From assembly GCA_002450095.1 (NCBI GenBank), contig DJYK01000012.1, positions 11,069 to 75,068 on the forward strand: DNA of 64,000 nucleotides. The letters run 5' to 3'. Below are positions 26,342 to 35,429 of this stretch, piece after piece; within the stretch, counting starts at the first letter, position 1; the number at the start of each line of letters is the position of its first letter. The notes below the pieces were generated by a model, which was not told the DNA's origin, made no database searches, and was given only the letters and a program-made list of their open reading frames with translations. Source of the DNA: Mageeibacillus sp. UBA6980 (GTDB lineage Bacteria; Bacillota; Clostridia; Saccharofermentanales; Saccharofermentanaceae). The position numbers were made by a program, and so were the translations under genes.

Positions 26342-27449
26342 TCCCAAGATAATCGCCAACTACCTTCCCCAGTATCACCGGATGCCGGAGAACGACAAAT
26401 GGTGGGGAGAAGGATTTACGGACTGGGTTGCCGTCAAAAAAGCCGTTCCGCAATACGACGGACACGTTCAGCCCCGCGTTCCCGCAGACGGTTACTACTA
26501 TAGTCTCGACAAGCCTGAGGATATTGCCCGTCAGGTAAAGCTTGCCAACGAATACGGGGTTTACGGATTCGGAATATACCACTACTGGTTCTCGTCCGAG
26601 CAGCACTTTATGGAGACGCCGGCGAATATCTTTCTCACTCATAAAGAGTTTGATATCCATTACATGTTCATATGGGACAATACTTCATGGATCCGTTCGT
26701 GGAGTGCCGTGAAGGGCAATAACTGGGCTCCTTCGTTCGAGGGGGAGAAGAACGCAGGCCCCGAGATCCTTGCCGAGCTTAAGTACGGTGATAAGGATGA
26801 ATGGAAAAAGCATTTCGAGTGGCTTCTTCCTTTCTTTAAGGATGAGCGTTACATAAAGATCGACGGCAAGCCCGTATTCTCGTTCATGAGGATGAATGCG
26901 GATCCGGATATAATCAAGGCTATGGCAAAGTACTGGGATGAGCTCGGAAGGCAGGCGGGACTTCCCGGAGTCGTGTGCATGAGCAAGTGCACATGGAAAG
27001 GAGTCGGACTCGATTACCGTTTCTACTACGAGCCTTTCCAGTTTAACGATTTGCATGAGCTTTTCCGCAAGGGCCCCGAGGAAGTCTTCATAAGAAAGTT
27101 CAGGAAGAAGGATAAGTTAAGGTTCGCGGACTACGACAAGGAGTGGAAGAGCATTCTCTATTCTGCCGGGCACTGTAAGACTCCCAATACGTTCTATAGC
27201 GGTATCGTAGGCTTCGACGATACACCGAGAAGAGGAAAGAAAGCCCGTATCATCCGCGGACAGACACCTGAGAAATTTGAAAAGTATCTTTATGAACTCC
27301 TTAAGATAAGCAAGGCTCAGGGAAGGGAATTCGTCTTTGTTACGGCCTGGAACGAATGGAGTGAGGGCGCATATCTGGAACCCGATTCCGTAACCGGCAC
27401 CGGTTACCTTGAAGCGTTGAAAAGAGCTTCCGAAAGGTTAAACGGATAA
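26334..27449 (+). CDS. WbsX-like glycosyl enzyme (GH99-like domain)
   Basis: A 371-residue protein of the WbsX family, found in polysaccharide loci and fused to glycosyltransferases elsewhere. Signature segments are ANYLPQYHRMPENDKWWGEG, GVYGFGIYHYWFS, KPVFSFMRMN and FVFVTAWNEWSEGAYLEPD, the last a barrel-type acidic pair. The family resembles glycoside hydrolase family 99 endomannosidases, so it may cleave or transfer glycans rather than act as a classical transferase. No signal peptide is visible, so it should be cytoplasmic. Biochemical role is unproven. Confidence 0.85.
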   Translation: MSDPKIIANYLPQYHRMPENDKWWGEGFTDWVAVKKAVPQYDGHVQPRVPADGYYYSLDKPEDIARQVKLANEYGVYGFGIYHYWFSSEQHFMETPANIFLTHKEFDIHYMFIWDNTSWIRSWSAVKGNNWAPSFEGEKNAGPEILAELKYGDKDEWKKHFEWLLPFFKDERYIKIDGKPVFSFMRMNADPDIIKAMAKYWDELGRQAGLPGVVCMSKCTWKGVGLDYRFYYEPFQFNDLHELFRKGPEEVFIRKFRKKDKLRFADYDKEWKSILYSAGHCKTPNTFYSGIVGFDDTPRRGKKARIIRGQTPEKFEKYLYELLKISKAQGREFVFVTAWNEWSEGAYLEPDSVTGTGYLEALKRASERLNG

Positions 27450-27450
27450 T

Positions 27451-28293
27451 ATGAATATTGCTTGCTGTGTCGTTCTTTATAATCCCGATGAGAATACGGT
27501 AAAGAATATCTCCACCTATGCTCCGGCGGCAGGTGAGGTCTTTGCCGTAGATAATTCCGATGAGCCCGATGAGGATATCATTAATAGGATAAAGAATATC
27601 GGCGCGAACGTTACCGTCATATCCATGCACGGCAACAAAGGTATTGCCGCCGCCCTGAATGAGGGAGTCAGGAAAGCCTCCGAAGCAGGCTTTAAGTATC
27701 TTCTTACCATGGATGATGATTCGTTCTTTACGGGAACGGTCCTTCCGGAATATACGGAACGCGCGCGCAGGCTGTTCGAGGAAGACGACAAGGTCATTGA
27801 GGTCGGGATACATAACAGCGGCGATAAGGATGACGATCTTGTCGTTAATAATGAGAACCCCGACTGGCTCATAACGTCCGGTTCGATAATAGACATCGAT
27901 AAGACGATCGCTATCGGAGGTTTTCTCGAGAAACTCTTTATCGACGAAGTTGACAGGGAATTCTGTTACCGTGCCGTCGCTAAAGGTTATAAGATGCGAA
28001 GAGTCCTGGATCTTACGATGCAGCATAATCTCGGTGCCCCGATACGAGGGAAGATCTTCGGCAGGGAATTTGAAGCGATGGGGCACAGTAAGATCAGGAA
28101 GTATTATATCTTCCGTAACTGCACATACGTAATGAAGGAATATCCTCAGACGAGGAAACCCTACAGGCATTTTCTCTTTGCCACATGGCTTAAGACGATA
28201 CTCGTCGAGGATGATAAGATCAATAAACTCAAGTATATGAGAATGGGCCGAAGGGATGCCCGTAAGGGTAAGTTCGGCAAGCTCGAGGTGTAA
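27451..28293 (+). CDS. Glycosyltransferase family 2 (rhamnosyltransferase-like)
   Basis: A 280-residue GT-A enzyme with an N-terminal CCVVLYNPDENTVKNIS segment, the metal-binding DDD-type motif in LLTMDDDSFFTG, and an acidic acceptor region around FIDEVDREFCYRAVAKGY. The start VVLYNP and FLEKLFIDEVD pattern are like RfbF/WbbL rhamnosyltransferases, which use dTDP-rhamnose made by the rml genes downstream. Inverting linkage is expected from the family. It sits between the WbsX-like gene and an unusual GT-B-like gene with gaps of zero to one base. Confidence 0.88.
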   Translation: MNIACCVVLYNPDENTVKNISTYAPAAGEVFAVDNSDEPDEDIINRIKNIGANVTVISMHGNKGIAAALNEGVRKASEAGFKYLLTMDDDSFFTGTVLPEYTERARRLFEEDDKVIEVGIHNSGDKDDDLVVNNENPDWLITSGSIIDIDKTIAIGGFLEKLFIDEVDREFCYRAVAKGYKMRRVLDLTMQHNLGAPIRGKIFGREFEAMGHSKIRKYYIFRNCTYVMKEYPQTRKPYRHFLFATWLKTILVEDDKINKLKYMRMGRRDARKGKFGKLEV

Positions 28294-29760
28294 ATGACTG
28301 AAGAGGATAAGATCAGGAATGTAGAAGGTGTTGTAGGCAAGCTCAAGAGGATAGCCTCGTCTTCTGTTGATAAAGGAAATTACCGCAAGGCTCTCGATGC
28401 CGTCACTGCGGCCTCCTTCATTCTGGAGGAATACAATCAGTATTATGTCGATGAGGAGCTTGAAGGATATGTTAAGGATATCGCGCGAAAGCTCGTCGTT
28501 CCCGCATACGGACAGCAGGAGGGAGATCCTTCGACCATTCTGTTTTATGACAGCTTCGGCTTCGACGTAAGAGCTCTGGCTCTTGTATATATGCACGCTC
28601 TTGCAGATCTGGGATATAGAGTTATCTACATAACCAAGGTCGAGTCTAAAGACAACCAGCCTGAACTTCACGAGGCCGTAAAGCACGGAAATGTCATCTG
28701 GAATTACGTGTCGTATGAGGACCGTGAGCAGGAAGTAAAAGATATCGCTTCTTTGTTCGAGCGGTATCAGCCCGCGAAAGCCATCCTTTATTCAACTCCG
28801 GATGATGCGGCGGCGATGGCTGTCTTCTATGCATATCAGGGCATCGTTGAAAGATTCAAGATCAATCTTACCGACCACGCGTTCTGGCTCGGACACGATG
28901 CGTTCGATTATAATCTCGAGTTCAGAAATTACGGAGCTTGTGTATCCGTAAAGTACAGAGGGGTTCCTGAGGACAGGGAGATCATCATGCCGTTTTATCC
29001 CTACCACAGAGACCAGGAATTTCAGGGGCTTCCGTTCGATCCCAAAGGAAAGAAGATCGTCTTCAGCGGAGGATCGGTCTATAAGACTTTGGGAGATCCT
29101 CAGAACCGCTATTATGTGATCCTGGATAAACTTCTTACGAAGCATGAGGATCTGGTGTTCCTTTATGCCGGCACGGGCGATGACAGTGAGATAAGAAAGC
29201 TTCAGGATAAGTTCCCGGGACGGGTTTACCGCATCGATGAGCGTAAAGACCTTTTCGAGCTGATGCAAACGTGCACGTTCTATCTTAATACTTTCCCCTT
29301 TATCGGAGGACTCATGATGCAGTTCGCGGCAGATGCGAAGAAGGTTCCTCTTACCTTGAGGAAGGAGGGCGCAAGCGACGAGAACAAGGAGATACTTCTA
29401 AGTCAGGACAGCGTCGAATACGATGATGTCGATTCGCTTGTAGCGGAGGCTTCAAGGCTCCTTACCGATGAGGAATACAGGATGAAGCGCGGAGAGGAAC
29501 TTAAGGCGGATCTGATCTCGCCATCTGACTTTGCAAAGGAACTCGGAAGCGCGCTGGAGAATCACAGGACGTCATACGAAGTTAAGATAAAGGATACTGA
29601 CACGACTGAATTCAGGAAACAGTATATAATAAGATTCAGTGATAAGACTTTCAGGCAGGTAATAGCTTCCGGCAATAAGAAGACTCTGATCTTGGATTTC
29701 CCCGGGCTGTTCTTGAAGAAGGTCTACAACAAAGTAGTGAAGAAAGAGAAGCTTAACTGA
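28294..29760 (+). CDS. Putative GT-B glycosyltransferase, unassigned family
   Basis: A 488-residue soluble protein that starts at the base after the previous stop. Residues about 1-70 are charged and helical. From about 85 it looks like a two-domain GT-B enzyme: TILFYDSFGFDVRALALVYM in the first Rossmann-like half, then KKIVFSGGSVYKTLG, FLYAGTGDDSEIRKLQDKFP and a C-terminal nucleotide-binding region with STFPFIGG-like loop (NTFPFIGGLMMQFAADAKKV). I do not recognise a named family. It may transfer a sugar or sugar phosphate to the repeat unit. Confidence 0.6.
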   Translation: MTEEDKIRNVEGVVGKLKRIASSSVDKGNYRKALDAVTAASFILEEYNQYYVDEELEGYVKDIARKLVVPAYGQQEGDPSTILFYDSFGFDVRALALVYMHALADLGYRVIYITKVESKDNQPELHEAVKHGNVIWNYVSYEDREQEVKDIASLFERYQPAKAILYSTPDDAAAMAVFYAYQGIVERFKINLTDHAFWLGHDAFDYNLEFRNYGACVSVKYRGVPEDREIIMPFYPYHRDQEFQGLPFDPKGKKIVFSGGSVYKTLGDPQNRYYVILDKLLTKHEDLVFLYAGTGDDSEIRKLQDKFPGRVYRIDERKDLFELMQTCTFYLNTFPFIGGLMMQFAADAKKVPLTLRKEGASDENKEILLSQDSVEYDDVDSLVAEASRLLTDEEYRMKRGEELKADLISPSDFAKELGSALENHRTSYEVKIKDTDTTEFRKQYIIRFSDKTFRQVIASGNKKTLILDFPGLFLKKVYNKVVKKEKLN

Positions 29761-29770
29761 AGGTAATATT

Positions 29771-30178
29771 ATGGATGTGAAGACTTATTCATTTGTACCG
29801 CACGGCGATGACAGGGGACAGTTGGTGGCACTCGAGGAGTATAAAGATTTCCCTTTTGCCGTTAAGCGAGTCTATTATATTTACGATACGCTCGAAGGTG
29901 TTGTGAGAGGTCATCATGCGCACAAGTGCTTAAAGCAGATCCTCATCTGCGTACACGGCAGTTGTAAGATCCATCTGGATAACGGTCATGAGACCGAAGA
30001 GGTGCTCCTCGACAAGCCTACCAAAGGTCTTTATATAGAGAATGACATGTGGAGAGAGATGTATGATTTCTCTCCCGATGCCGTGTTGCTGGTTCTTGCA
30101 TCGGAGCTTTACGATGAGTCGGATTACATAAGAGATTACGATGAATTCAAAAAATTCATCGCTTCCAAGGAGGGCTGA
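29771..30178 (+). CDS. dTDP-4-oxo-6-deoxy-glucose 3,4-ketoisomerase (FdtA/QdtA-like)
   Basis: A 135-residue single cupin of the WxcM-C/FdtA family. [19 protein letters not shown] at the N-terminus and [20 protein letters not shown] with the catalytic His residues are diagnostic. It converts dTDP-4-keto-6-deoxyglucose (made by RmlB downstream) to the 3-keto isomer, the substrate for the aminotransferase encoded next. Whether the galacto (FdtA) or gluco (QdtA) configuration is made cannot be told by eye. Confidence 0.88.
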   Translation: MDVKTYSFVPHGDDRGQLVALEEYKDFPFAVKRVYYIYDTLEGVVRGHHAHKCLKQILICVHGSCKIHLDNGHETEEVLLDKPTKGLYIENDMWREMYDFSPDAVLLVLASELYDESDYIRDYDEFKKFIASKEG

Positions 30179-30179
30179 T

Positions 30180-31277
30180 ATGGAAGTACCGTTTGTTTCT
30201 TTCAGACCGATGGAAAGGGCGCTCGATAAGGATATCAGAGCGGCCTTCGAGAGAGTTTACGATAACTCATGGTATATAGAGGGCAAAGAGGATGAGAAGT
30301 TCGAACAGGCCTTTGCGGACTACATAGGTACGTCTTACTGCGTCGGATGCGGAAACGGACTTGATGCTCTGGTCCTTGCGCTTAAGGCATTCGGCATAGG
30401 ACACGGCGATGAGGTCATCGTTCCGTCCAATACTTATATAGCCACCGCCCTGGCCGTGACTTTTACCGGTGCAGACGTGGTCTTTGTAGAACCTGATATC
30501 AGGACTTATAATATCGATCCGTCACTGATCGAAGCCGCCGTTACGGATAAGACAAAGGCGATAATGCCGGTCCATCTTTACGGTCAGGCCTGCGATATGG
30601 ATCCGATTATAAAGATCGCGAAGAAATATGATCTTAAGGTTATCGAGGATTGTGCGCAGGCTCACGGTGCGACTTATAAGGGAAGAAGAGTCGGAACGTT
30701 CGGTGATGCGGCAGGCTTTTCTTTCTATCCCGGAAAGAATCTCGGCGCATTGGGCGATGCAGGTGCCGCTGTTACGAACGACAAGGAGGCGGCAGATAAA
30801 ATAAGGGCCTACGGGAATTACGGTTCGGACTATAAGTATCATCATATCTATAAGGGGCAGAACAGCAGATTGGATGAGTTTCAGGCGGCGTTCCTGTCGG
30901 CAAAGCTTCCTCACCTTGACAGGATGAACGAAGAAAGAAGAAGGATTGCTTCAAAGTATCTATCCGGCATAACAAATCCTCTTATAACTTTGCCTTATAC
31001 GGCGGATTATGCCAAGCCGGTCTGGCATATATTTGCGATAAGATGTGAACGCAAGGATGAGCTTCAAAAGTTCCTTAAGGAGGCCGGGATCAGTACCAAT
31101 AACCATTATCCGATTCCGATGCATCTTCAGGGGGCTTATAAGGATCTGGGCTTTAAGAAAGGAGATTTTCCGATAGCCGAGCAGATCTCGGAAACTGAGG
31201 TTTCCATTCCGATGTATTACGGCATGACAGATGAACAGATCGAGTATGTGATCACCAAGATCAATGAGTTCAGCTGA
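30180..31277 (+). CDS. dTDP-3-keto-sugar aminotransferase (FdtB/QdtB-like)
   Basis: A 365-residue PLP-dependent sugar aminotransferase of the DegT/DnrJ/EryC1 family. The PLP Lys is in [47 protein letters not shown] and [10 protein letters not shown] are family hallmarks. ATG 30180 fits the AAGGAGGG site at about 30167-30174. With the ketoisomerase two bases upstream it should form dTDP-3-amino-3,6-dideoxyhexose. The N-acetyltransferase that usually completes Fuc3NAc or Qui3NAc is not in the window. Confidence 0.92.
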   Translation: MEVPFVSFRPMERALDKDIRAAFERVYDNSWYIEGKEDEKFEQAFADYIGTSYCVGCGNGLDALVLALKAFGIGHGDEVIVPSNTYIATALAVTFTGADVVFVEPDIRTYNIDPSLIEAAVTDKTKAIMPVHLYGQACDMDPIIKIAKKYDLKVIEDCAQAHGATYKGRRVGTFGDAAGFSFYPGKNLGALGDAGAAVTNDKEAADKIRAYGNYGSDYKYHHIYKGQNSRLDEFQAAFLSAKLPHLDRMNEERRRIASKYLSGITNPLITLPYTADYAKPVWHIFAIRCERKDELQKFLKEAGISTNNHYPIPMHLQGAYKDLGFKKGDFPIAEQISETEVSIPMYYGMTDEQIEYVITKINEFS

Positions 31278-32247
31278 TAAAGTACATTCACTTGAGATCT
31301 TTATTCTCACATATAACAGGGCAGATTATCTTTGCGAGAGCATAGAAAGCGTTCTCGCGTCTTCGTATAAGGATTTTACATTGACGGTTGTCGATAACTG
31401 TTCGACTGACAATACAAAAGAAGTCGTCAATAGTTTTGATGATCCCAGAATCAGATATGTTAAGCATGAGAAGAATATCGGCGGGATCAATAATATCAAT
31501 TCGGCGATCAGAATGGCAAAGGCAGATTACATAGTGCTGTTCCATGATGACGATAAGATGCTTCCGTCCATGATCGAGGAAGAATACGGATTTCTCGAGG
31601 AGCATCCCGAGGCCGGGTGCGTCTCCTGCCTGTCGAGGAGCTTCTTCGAAGACGGACGGACAGAGGATATGAAGGCATCATTCGAAGGAGAGTCAAAGAT
31701 CTATACCGGAACTGAGCTGTTCGACGCTTATTTTGCCGATAAGCACGATACCGTCTGTCCTTCGATAATGTACAGGAAAAGCGTGCTCGATGCTCACGAT
31801 CTGATCTTTGACCCGAAGGTCGGACCCTGCTGCGATATCAAGCTGCTTTTTGATATAGAACGATACGGAGACGGAGTCGGAACGATAAATAAGTGCCTTA
31901 TGCTTACGAGAAGACATGAGAAGCAGGACAGCACCATGAACTATTTTCCCATGCATATCGAGCTGTACGATTATCTTCATAATGATCCGTACTACGGACC
32001 GATGCTCTCGGAAAAGAAGAAGTGGGGACTTGATAAATATCACGATTTCTCGAGAGCCCTTGCAAGTCTCGTGATAAGAGGCACGGGGTCAAGGAAAAAG
32101 CATATTTCCGACGAGAAGAAATTAAGAAATGCAGTGGGAAGCAGGTTCATCGACAGATGCGTTTATACCGTTACGGTATCTTTGGCAAGGCTGTTTCCGG
32201 GACTTATCAGGAAGTTATTTTTTATGCGTAAGGGAGGACGGGGTTAA
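31264..32247 (+). CDS. Glycosyltransferase family 2
   Basis: A 327-residue GT-A enzyme. The N-terminus [20 protein letters not shown] and [12 protein letters not shown] give the nucleotide-binding half, and [19 protein letters not shown] contains the metal-binding acidic motif. A hydrophobic, basic C-terminus ([16 protein letters not shown]) may attach to the membrane. It overlaps the aminotransferase gene by 14 bases and ends in a one-base overlap with the fucosyltransferase gene. It may transfer the aminosugar, but this is only inferred from its neighbours. Confidence 0.88.
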   Translation: MSSADKVHSLEIFILTYNRADYLCESIESVLASSYKDFTLTVVDNCSTDNTKEVVNSFDDPRIRYVKHEKNIGGINNINSAIRMAKADYIVLFHDDDKMLPSMIEEEYGFLEEHPEAGCVSCLSRSFFEDGRTEDMKASFEGESKIYTGTELFDAYFADKHDTVCPSIMYRKSVLDAHDLIFDPKVGPCCDIKLLFDIERYGDGVGTINKCLMLTRRHEKQDSTMNYFPMHIELYDYLHNDPYYGPMLSEKKKWGLDKYHDFSRALASLVIRGTGSRKKHISDEKKLRNAVGSRFIDRCVYTVTVSLARLFPGLIRKLFFMRKGGRG

Positions 32248-33107
32248 TGATCATTGTCCAGTTCTCGGGCGGACTCGGTAATCAGCTCGGTCAGTACGGG
32301 CTTTATCTGGAGTATAAGGAAAGAGGCTATAAGACTTATGCGGATCTCAGCTGGTACAGGAACGGCCAGTCCAAGGACGGCAAAGTCGATATAAGAAGCG
32401 TCGAACTCGATCTTCTGGGACTGACGGTCGAGGAGTGTCCGAAGATGCTTGAATACTACGGTAAGGAAGGCGGTATCAACCGCTATATCAGAAGGCTTGT
32501 AGCAGGCCGTACATACATGGAAGAGGGATATAAGTTCACTCCTGCTCTCCTGGATGTTAAGAAGGGCTATGTCATGGGGGGAAGCTTCATCGGCGAGGAG
32601 TATATAACGACCTGCGCAAAGACGCTTCGCGACAATATCGTGTTTAAGGGAACGGATTCGGATTATATAAAGGAAATGGAGGATAAGATCCGAAGCGGTA
32701 ATTCTGTCTCGATCCATATGAGGCTCGGGGATTATCTGAATCTGTCCGAGCTTTACGGGAATATCTGCACGCCCGAATACTATAGAAGGGCCGTGGATCT
32801 TATTAAACAGAAGGTTCCGGATCCCACATTCTTCATATTCTCGAATGATGTTAATGCGGCGAAGGAACTGCTCGGGATACAGGGGGCGGTTGCCGTTACC
32901 GGAAATACGGGTGACAGGTCGTATCTTGATATGTATCTTATGAGTCTTTGTAAGCACAATATCATCGCCAACAGTACATTCAGCTGGTGGGGTGCATGGC
33001 TCAATGACAACCCCGAAAAGACGGTATGCTGTCCTACAACGCTTCTTAACGGATATGATAACGGAAGTGTATACTGTAAAGAGTGGATAAGAGTTAAAGG
33101 AGACTGA
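32247..33107 (+). CDS. Alpha-1,2-fucosyltransferase, GT11 family
   Basis: A 286-residue enzyme of the GT11 family. The N-terminal IIVQFSGGLGNQLGQYGLYL, the donor-binding HxRxGDY-type motif in SVSIHMRLGDYLN, and the C-terminal NSTFSWWGAWLND are the diagnostic blocks. It transfers fucose from GDP-fucose, and a GDP-fucose synthase gene lies 1.4 kb downstream. Related enzymes sometimes use other acceptors or rhamnose-like donors, so acceptor specificity is open. Confidence 0.92.
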   Translation: MIIVQFSGGLGNQLGQYGLYLEYKERGYKTYADLSWYRNGQSKDGKVDIRSVELDLLGLTVEECPKMLEYYGKEGGINRYIRRLVAGRTYMEEGYKFTPALLDVKKGYVMGGSFIGEEYITTCAKTLRDNIVFKGTDSDYIKEMEDKIRSGNSVSIHMRLGDYLNLSELYGNICTPEYYRRAVDLIKQKVPDPTFFIFSNDVNAAKELLGIQGAVAVTGNTGDRSYLDMYLMSLCKHNIIANSTFSWWGAWLNDNPEKTVCCPTTLLNGYDNGSVYCKEWIRVKGD

Positions 33108-33110
33108 ATA

Positions 33111-34016
33111 ATGAGTGCATCAAATGTTCTTGTTATTGGTGGAAACGGATTCATAGGTTCAAATCTTTGCCGTGTTCTGACGGAACAGGGTTTTCATGTA
33201 ACGAGCTTTGATATAGCCCAGCCGCCGAGAACTGTCGACGGTGTTAAATATGTTATGGGAGATTTTTTTGACGATAATGTACTCTCGTCCGTTATCAAGG
33301 GGAAAGATGTCATCTACCACGCTCTCTCGACTATCAATCCCGGTAATTCCAATCAGAAGTACATGATGGGTTACGGAAGGGATTTTATACAGACAGTTAA
33401 GCTTTTCGATATGCTTAAAGATACCGATACAAAGCTTATCTTCCTGTCTTCCGGCGGAACCGTTTACGGTAAGCAGGCCGTTTTTCCGATCAAAGAAGAC
33501 ACGCTGGCAAGACCTATCAATCACTACGGCAACGTTAAGCTCTGCATAGAGAATGCGCTTCGCGTTTTTGACATACAGGCGAAGTCCAAGATGATAGTGG
33601 CAAGGATATCCAATCCTTACGGTCCCGGACAGGATTACAACAAAGGCGTAGGATTCATAGATGCGGTCATAAGAAGGACTCTCGAAGGCGAGACTGTTGA
33701 AGTCTGGGGCGACGGCGAGATCGTAAGAGACTATATTCATATCGATGACGTCTGCGGGATGCTCGCGGCTCTCGCGGGATATGACGGTGAGGAGAACATC
33801 TTCAATCTGAGCTCGGGGCAGGGAGCATCACAAAACCGCATAATCGAGATAGTAAAGAACATAGATCCCAGGGTTAAGTTCGAGTATAAACCCGCAAGGA
33901 GCGTTGACGTAGGAAAGATAATCCTCGATAACACCAGGATAAGAACGCTCTATAAGGATAAGATGACCGATCTGGACGACGGGATCAAGTCCGTTTATGA
34001 CTATCTTAAGGGATAA
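33111..34016 (+). CDS. NAD-dependent sugar epimerase/dehydratase (SDR family)
   Basis: A 301-residue extended short-chain dehydrogenase. The NAD-binding motif GGNGFIGSN is at the N-terminus, the Ser-Tyr-Lys active site is in FLSSGGTVYGK with HYGNVK, and ARISNPYGPGQ is typical of UDP-glucose 4-epimerase relatives. It probably makes or epimerises a UDP-hexose used for the polysaccharide. It lacks the longer segments of GDP-mannose 4,6-dehydratase, so it is not the missing gmd. Substrate is not determined. Confidence 0.85.
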   Translation: MSASNVLVIGGNGFIGSNLCRVLTEQGFHVTSFDIAQPPRTVDGVKYVMGDFFDDNVLSSVIKGKDVIYHALSTINPGNSNQKYMMGYGRDFIQTVKLFDMLKDTDTKLIFLSSGGTVYGKQAVFPIKEDTLARPINHYGNVKLCIENALRVFDIQAKSKMIVARISNPYGPGQDYNKGVGFIDAVIRRTLEGETVEVWGDGEIVRDYIHIDDVCGMLAALAGYDGEENIFNLSSGQGASQNRIIEIVKNIDPRVKFEYKPARSVDVGKIILDNTRIRTLYKDKMTDLDDGIKSVYDYLKG

Positions 34017-34018
34017 CG

Positions 34019-34027
34019 TGATACAAT
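34019..34027 (+). promoter_or_regulatory. Possible extended -10 promoter before the cupin gene
   Basis: TG (34019-34020), A, TACAAT (34022-34027) begins three bases after the epimerase stop and 23 bases before the next start. No good -35 element is visible. The short gap here is one of the few real intergenic spaces in this part of the locus. Confidence 0.35.
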
Positions 34028-34049
34028 GTAGGTTCAGTGAGGTTCTAAT

Positions 34050-34457
34050 ATGGAAGAGAAGAAAGTAATTAAATCTGTATCGGAAAACCCTCAGCCTTTG
34101 ACTATCAAAAAGGATTGGGGAAGCTATACCGTACTTCATGAAGAGAAGGATAATCTTACGATACTCGTAACCCTTACTGAGGGCAGCCGCATGAAGTATC
34201 ACAGCCACGACGGAAGAAGAGAGCTTTGGATCGTAGCAAGCGGTACAGGTCGTGTCATCATGAATGAAGAGGAAAGATTCGTAAGAACGGGAGATGTCGT
34301 TCAGATCCCGAGACAGGTAAGACATACCGTTATAGCAGGAAGTGAGCTTAAGCTCATCGAGGTTCAGATCGGTGATACGCGTGTTGAGGATAAGACAGTT
34401 TACAATCTTCAGCAGGATTACTATAGCGACGGCAGTACCGGTTATTCGGTAGTTTGA
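34050..34457 (+). CDS. Cupin protein, mannose-6-phosphate isomerase type II-like
   Basis: A 135-residue single-domain cupin like the C-terminal domain of ManC/AlgA enzymes. It has WGSYTVLHEEKDN, the metal-binding KYHSHDGRRELWIVASG segment and GDVVQIPRQVRHTV. It may isomerise fructose-6-phosphate and mannose-6-phosphate at the entry to GDP-mannose, or be a regulatory cupin. A similar cupin module occurs inside the ManC-ManA fusion at 58918-61227, so there may be functional overlap. It directly precedes the GDP-fucose synthase gene. Confidence 0.75.
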   Translation: MEEKKVIKSVSENPQPLTIKKDWGSYTVLHEEKDNLTILVTLTEGSRMKYHSHDGRRELWIVASGTGRVIMNEEERFVRTGDVVQIPRQVRHTVIAGSELKLIEVQIGDTRVEDKTVYNLQQDYYSDGSTGYSVV

Positions 34458-34472
34458 TTGGAGAAGACCGTT

Positions 34473-35417
34473 ATGATGGAAAAACAGGCTAAGATATATG
34501 TTGCAGGCCATAGAGGCATGGTCGGAAGCGCCATAGTAAGAGCACTTCAAAAGGAAGGTTACGACAATATCGTAACGAGAACTCATAAGGAATTGGACCT
34601 TACAAGACAGGATCAGGTAGAGAAGTTCTTTGAGGAAGAGAAACCCGAGTACGTGTTCCTTGCCGCTGCGAAGGTCGGAGGCATTATGGGTAATGCCACT
34701 GCCAAAGCGGACTTTATGTACGATAACATGATCCTTGAGATGAATGTTATCCATGCGGCATGGAAGAACGGCTGTAAGAAGCTCGAGTTTCTGGGAAGCT
34801 CCTGTATATATCCGAAGTTTGCTCCTCAGCCTATGAAAGAGGACTGCCTCCTTACGAGCAGTCTCGAGGAGACGAACGAAGCGTATGCGCTCGCGAAGAT
34901 ATCCGGCCTTAAGTACTGTGAGTATCTGAATACACAGTACGGAACGGACTATATAAGCGTTATGCCGACTAATCTTTACGGTCCTAACGATAACTATCAC
35001 CCGGAGCACTCTCATGTTCTGCCGGCTTTGATAAGAAGATTTCATGAGGCCAAGGAAGCAGGCGTTAAGAGCGTAACCTGCTGGGGCGACGGATCTCCTC
35101 TTCGTGAGTTTATGTACGTCGATGATCTCGCGGATCTTTGTGTATTCCTGATGAACAACTACAGCGGCAACGAGACCGTTAATGCCGGAACGGGCAAGGA
35201 ACTTACCATCAAGGAACTGACTGAACTGGTAGCGGGGATAGTAGGTTATGAAGGAGAGATATTATGGGATCCTTCGAAGCCAAACGGAACTCCGAGAAAG
35301 CTTCTTGATGTATCGAAGGCCGCTTCGCTCGGCTGGACGTATAAGACAGAGCTCGAAGACGGGATCAGACTTACATATAAGGATTTCCTGGAAAATCCGA
35401 TGAGAGCCGAGAGGTAA
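34473..35417 (+). CDS. fcl: GDP-L-fucose synthase
   Basis: A 314-residue bifunctional epimerase/reductase that turns GDP-4-keto-6-deoxymannose into GDP-L-fucose. The NADP-binding VAGHRGMVGSA, the segments AAAKVGGIMGNATAKADF and EFLGSSCIYPKFAPQPMKE, and YALAKISGLK (Tyr-x-x-x-Lys) are all diagnostic. ATG 34473 fits the GGAGAA site at 34460-34465; a TTG at 34458 right after the cupin stop is an alternative. Its substrate requires GDP-mannose 4,6-dehydratase, which is not in this window. Confidence 0.94.
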   Translation: MMEKQAKIYVAGHRGMVGSAIVRALQKEGYDNIVTRTHKELDLTRQDQVEKFFEEEKPEYVFLAAAKVGGIMGNATAKADFMYDNMILEMNVIHAAWKNGCKKLEFLGSSCIYPKFAPQPMKEDCLLTSSLEETNEAYALAKISGLKYCEYLNTQYGTDYISVMPTNLYGPNDNYHPEHSHVLPALIRRFHEAKEAGVKSVTCWGDGSPLREFMYVDDLADLCVFLMNNYSGNETVNAGTGKELTIKELTELVAGIVGYEGEILWDPSKPNGTPRKLLDVSKAASLGWTYKTELEDGIRLTYKDFLENPMRAER

Positions 35418-35429
35418 GGTCTTTAACTG

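Noticed and set aside
27340..28686. A 448-codon open frame on the minus strand opposite the GT2 and GT-B-like genes
   Set aside because: It is antisense to two well-supported coding genes, has no recognisable motif and no ribosome binding site. Long antisense frames arise from the codon bias of this genome.
33111..34016. Epimerase gene as the missing GDP-mannose 4,6-dehydratase
   Set aside because: At 301 residues it is shorter than Gmd and has UDP-hexose epimerase-like segments rather than the Gmd pattern.
33828..35045. A 405-codon open frame on the minus strand opposite the epimerase, cupin and fucose synthase genes
   Set aside because: It lies across three plus-strand genes with clear family motifs and has no motif of its own, so it is a shadow frame.
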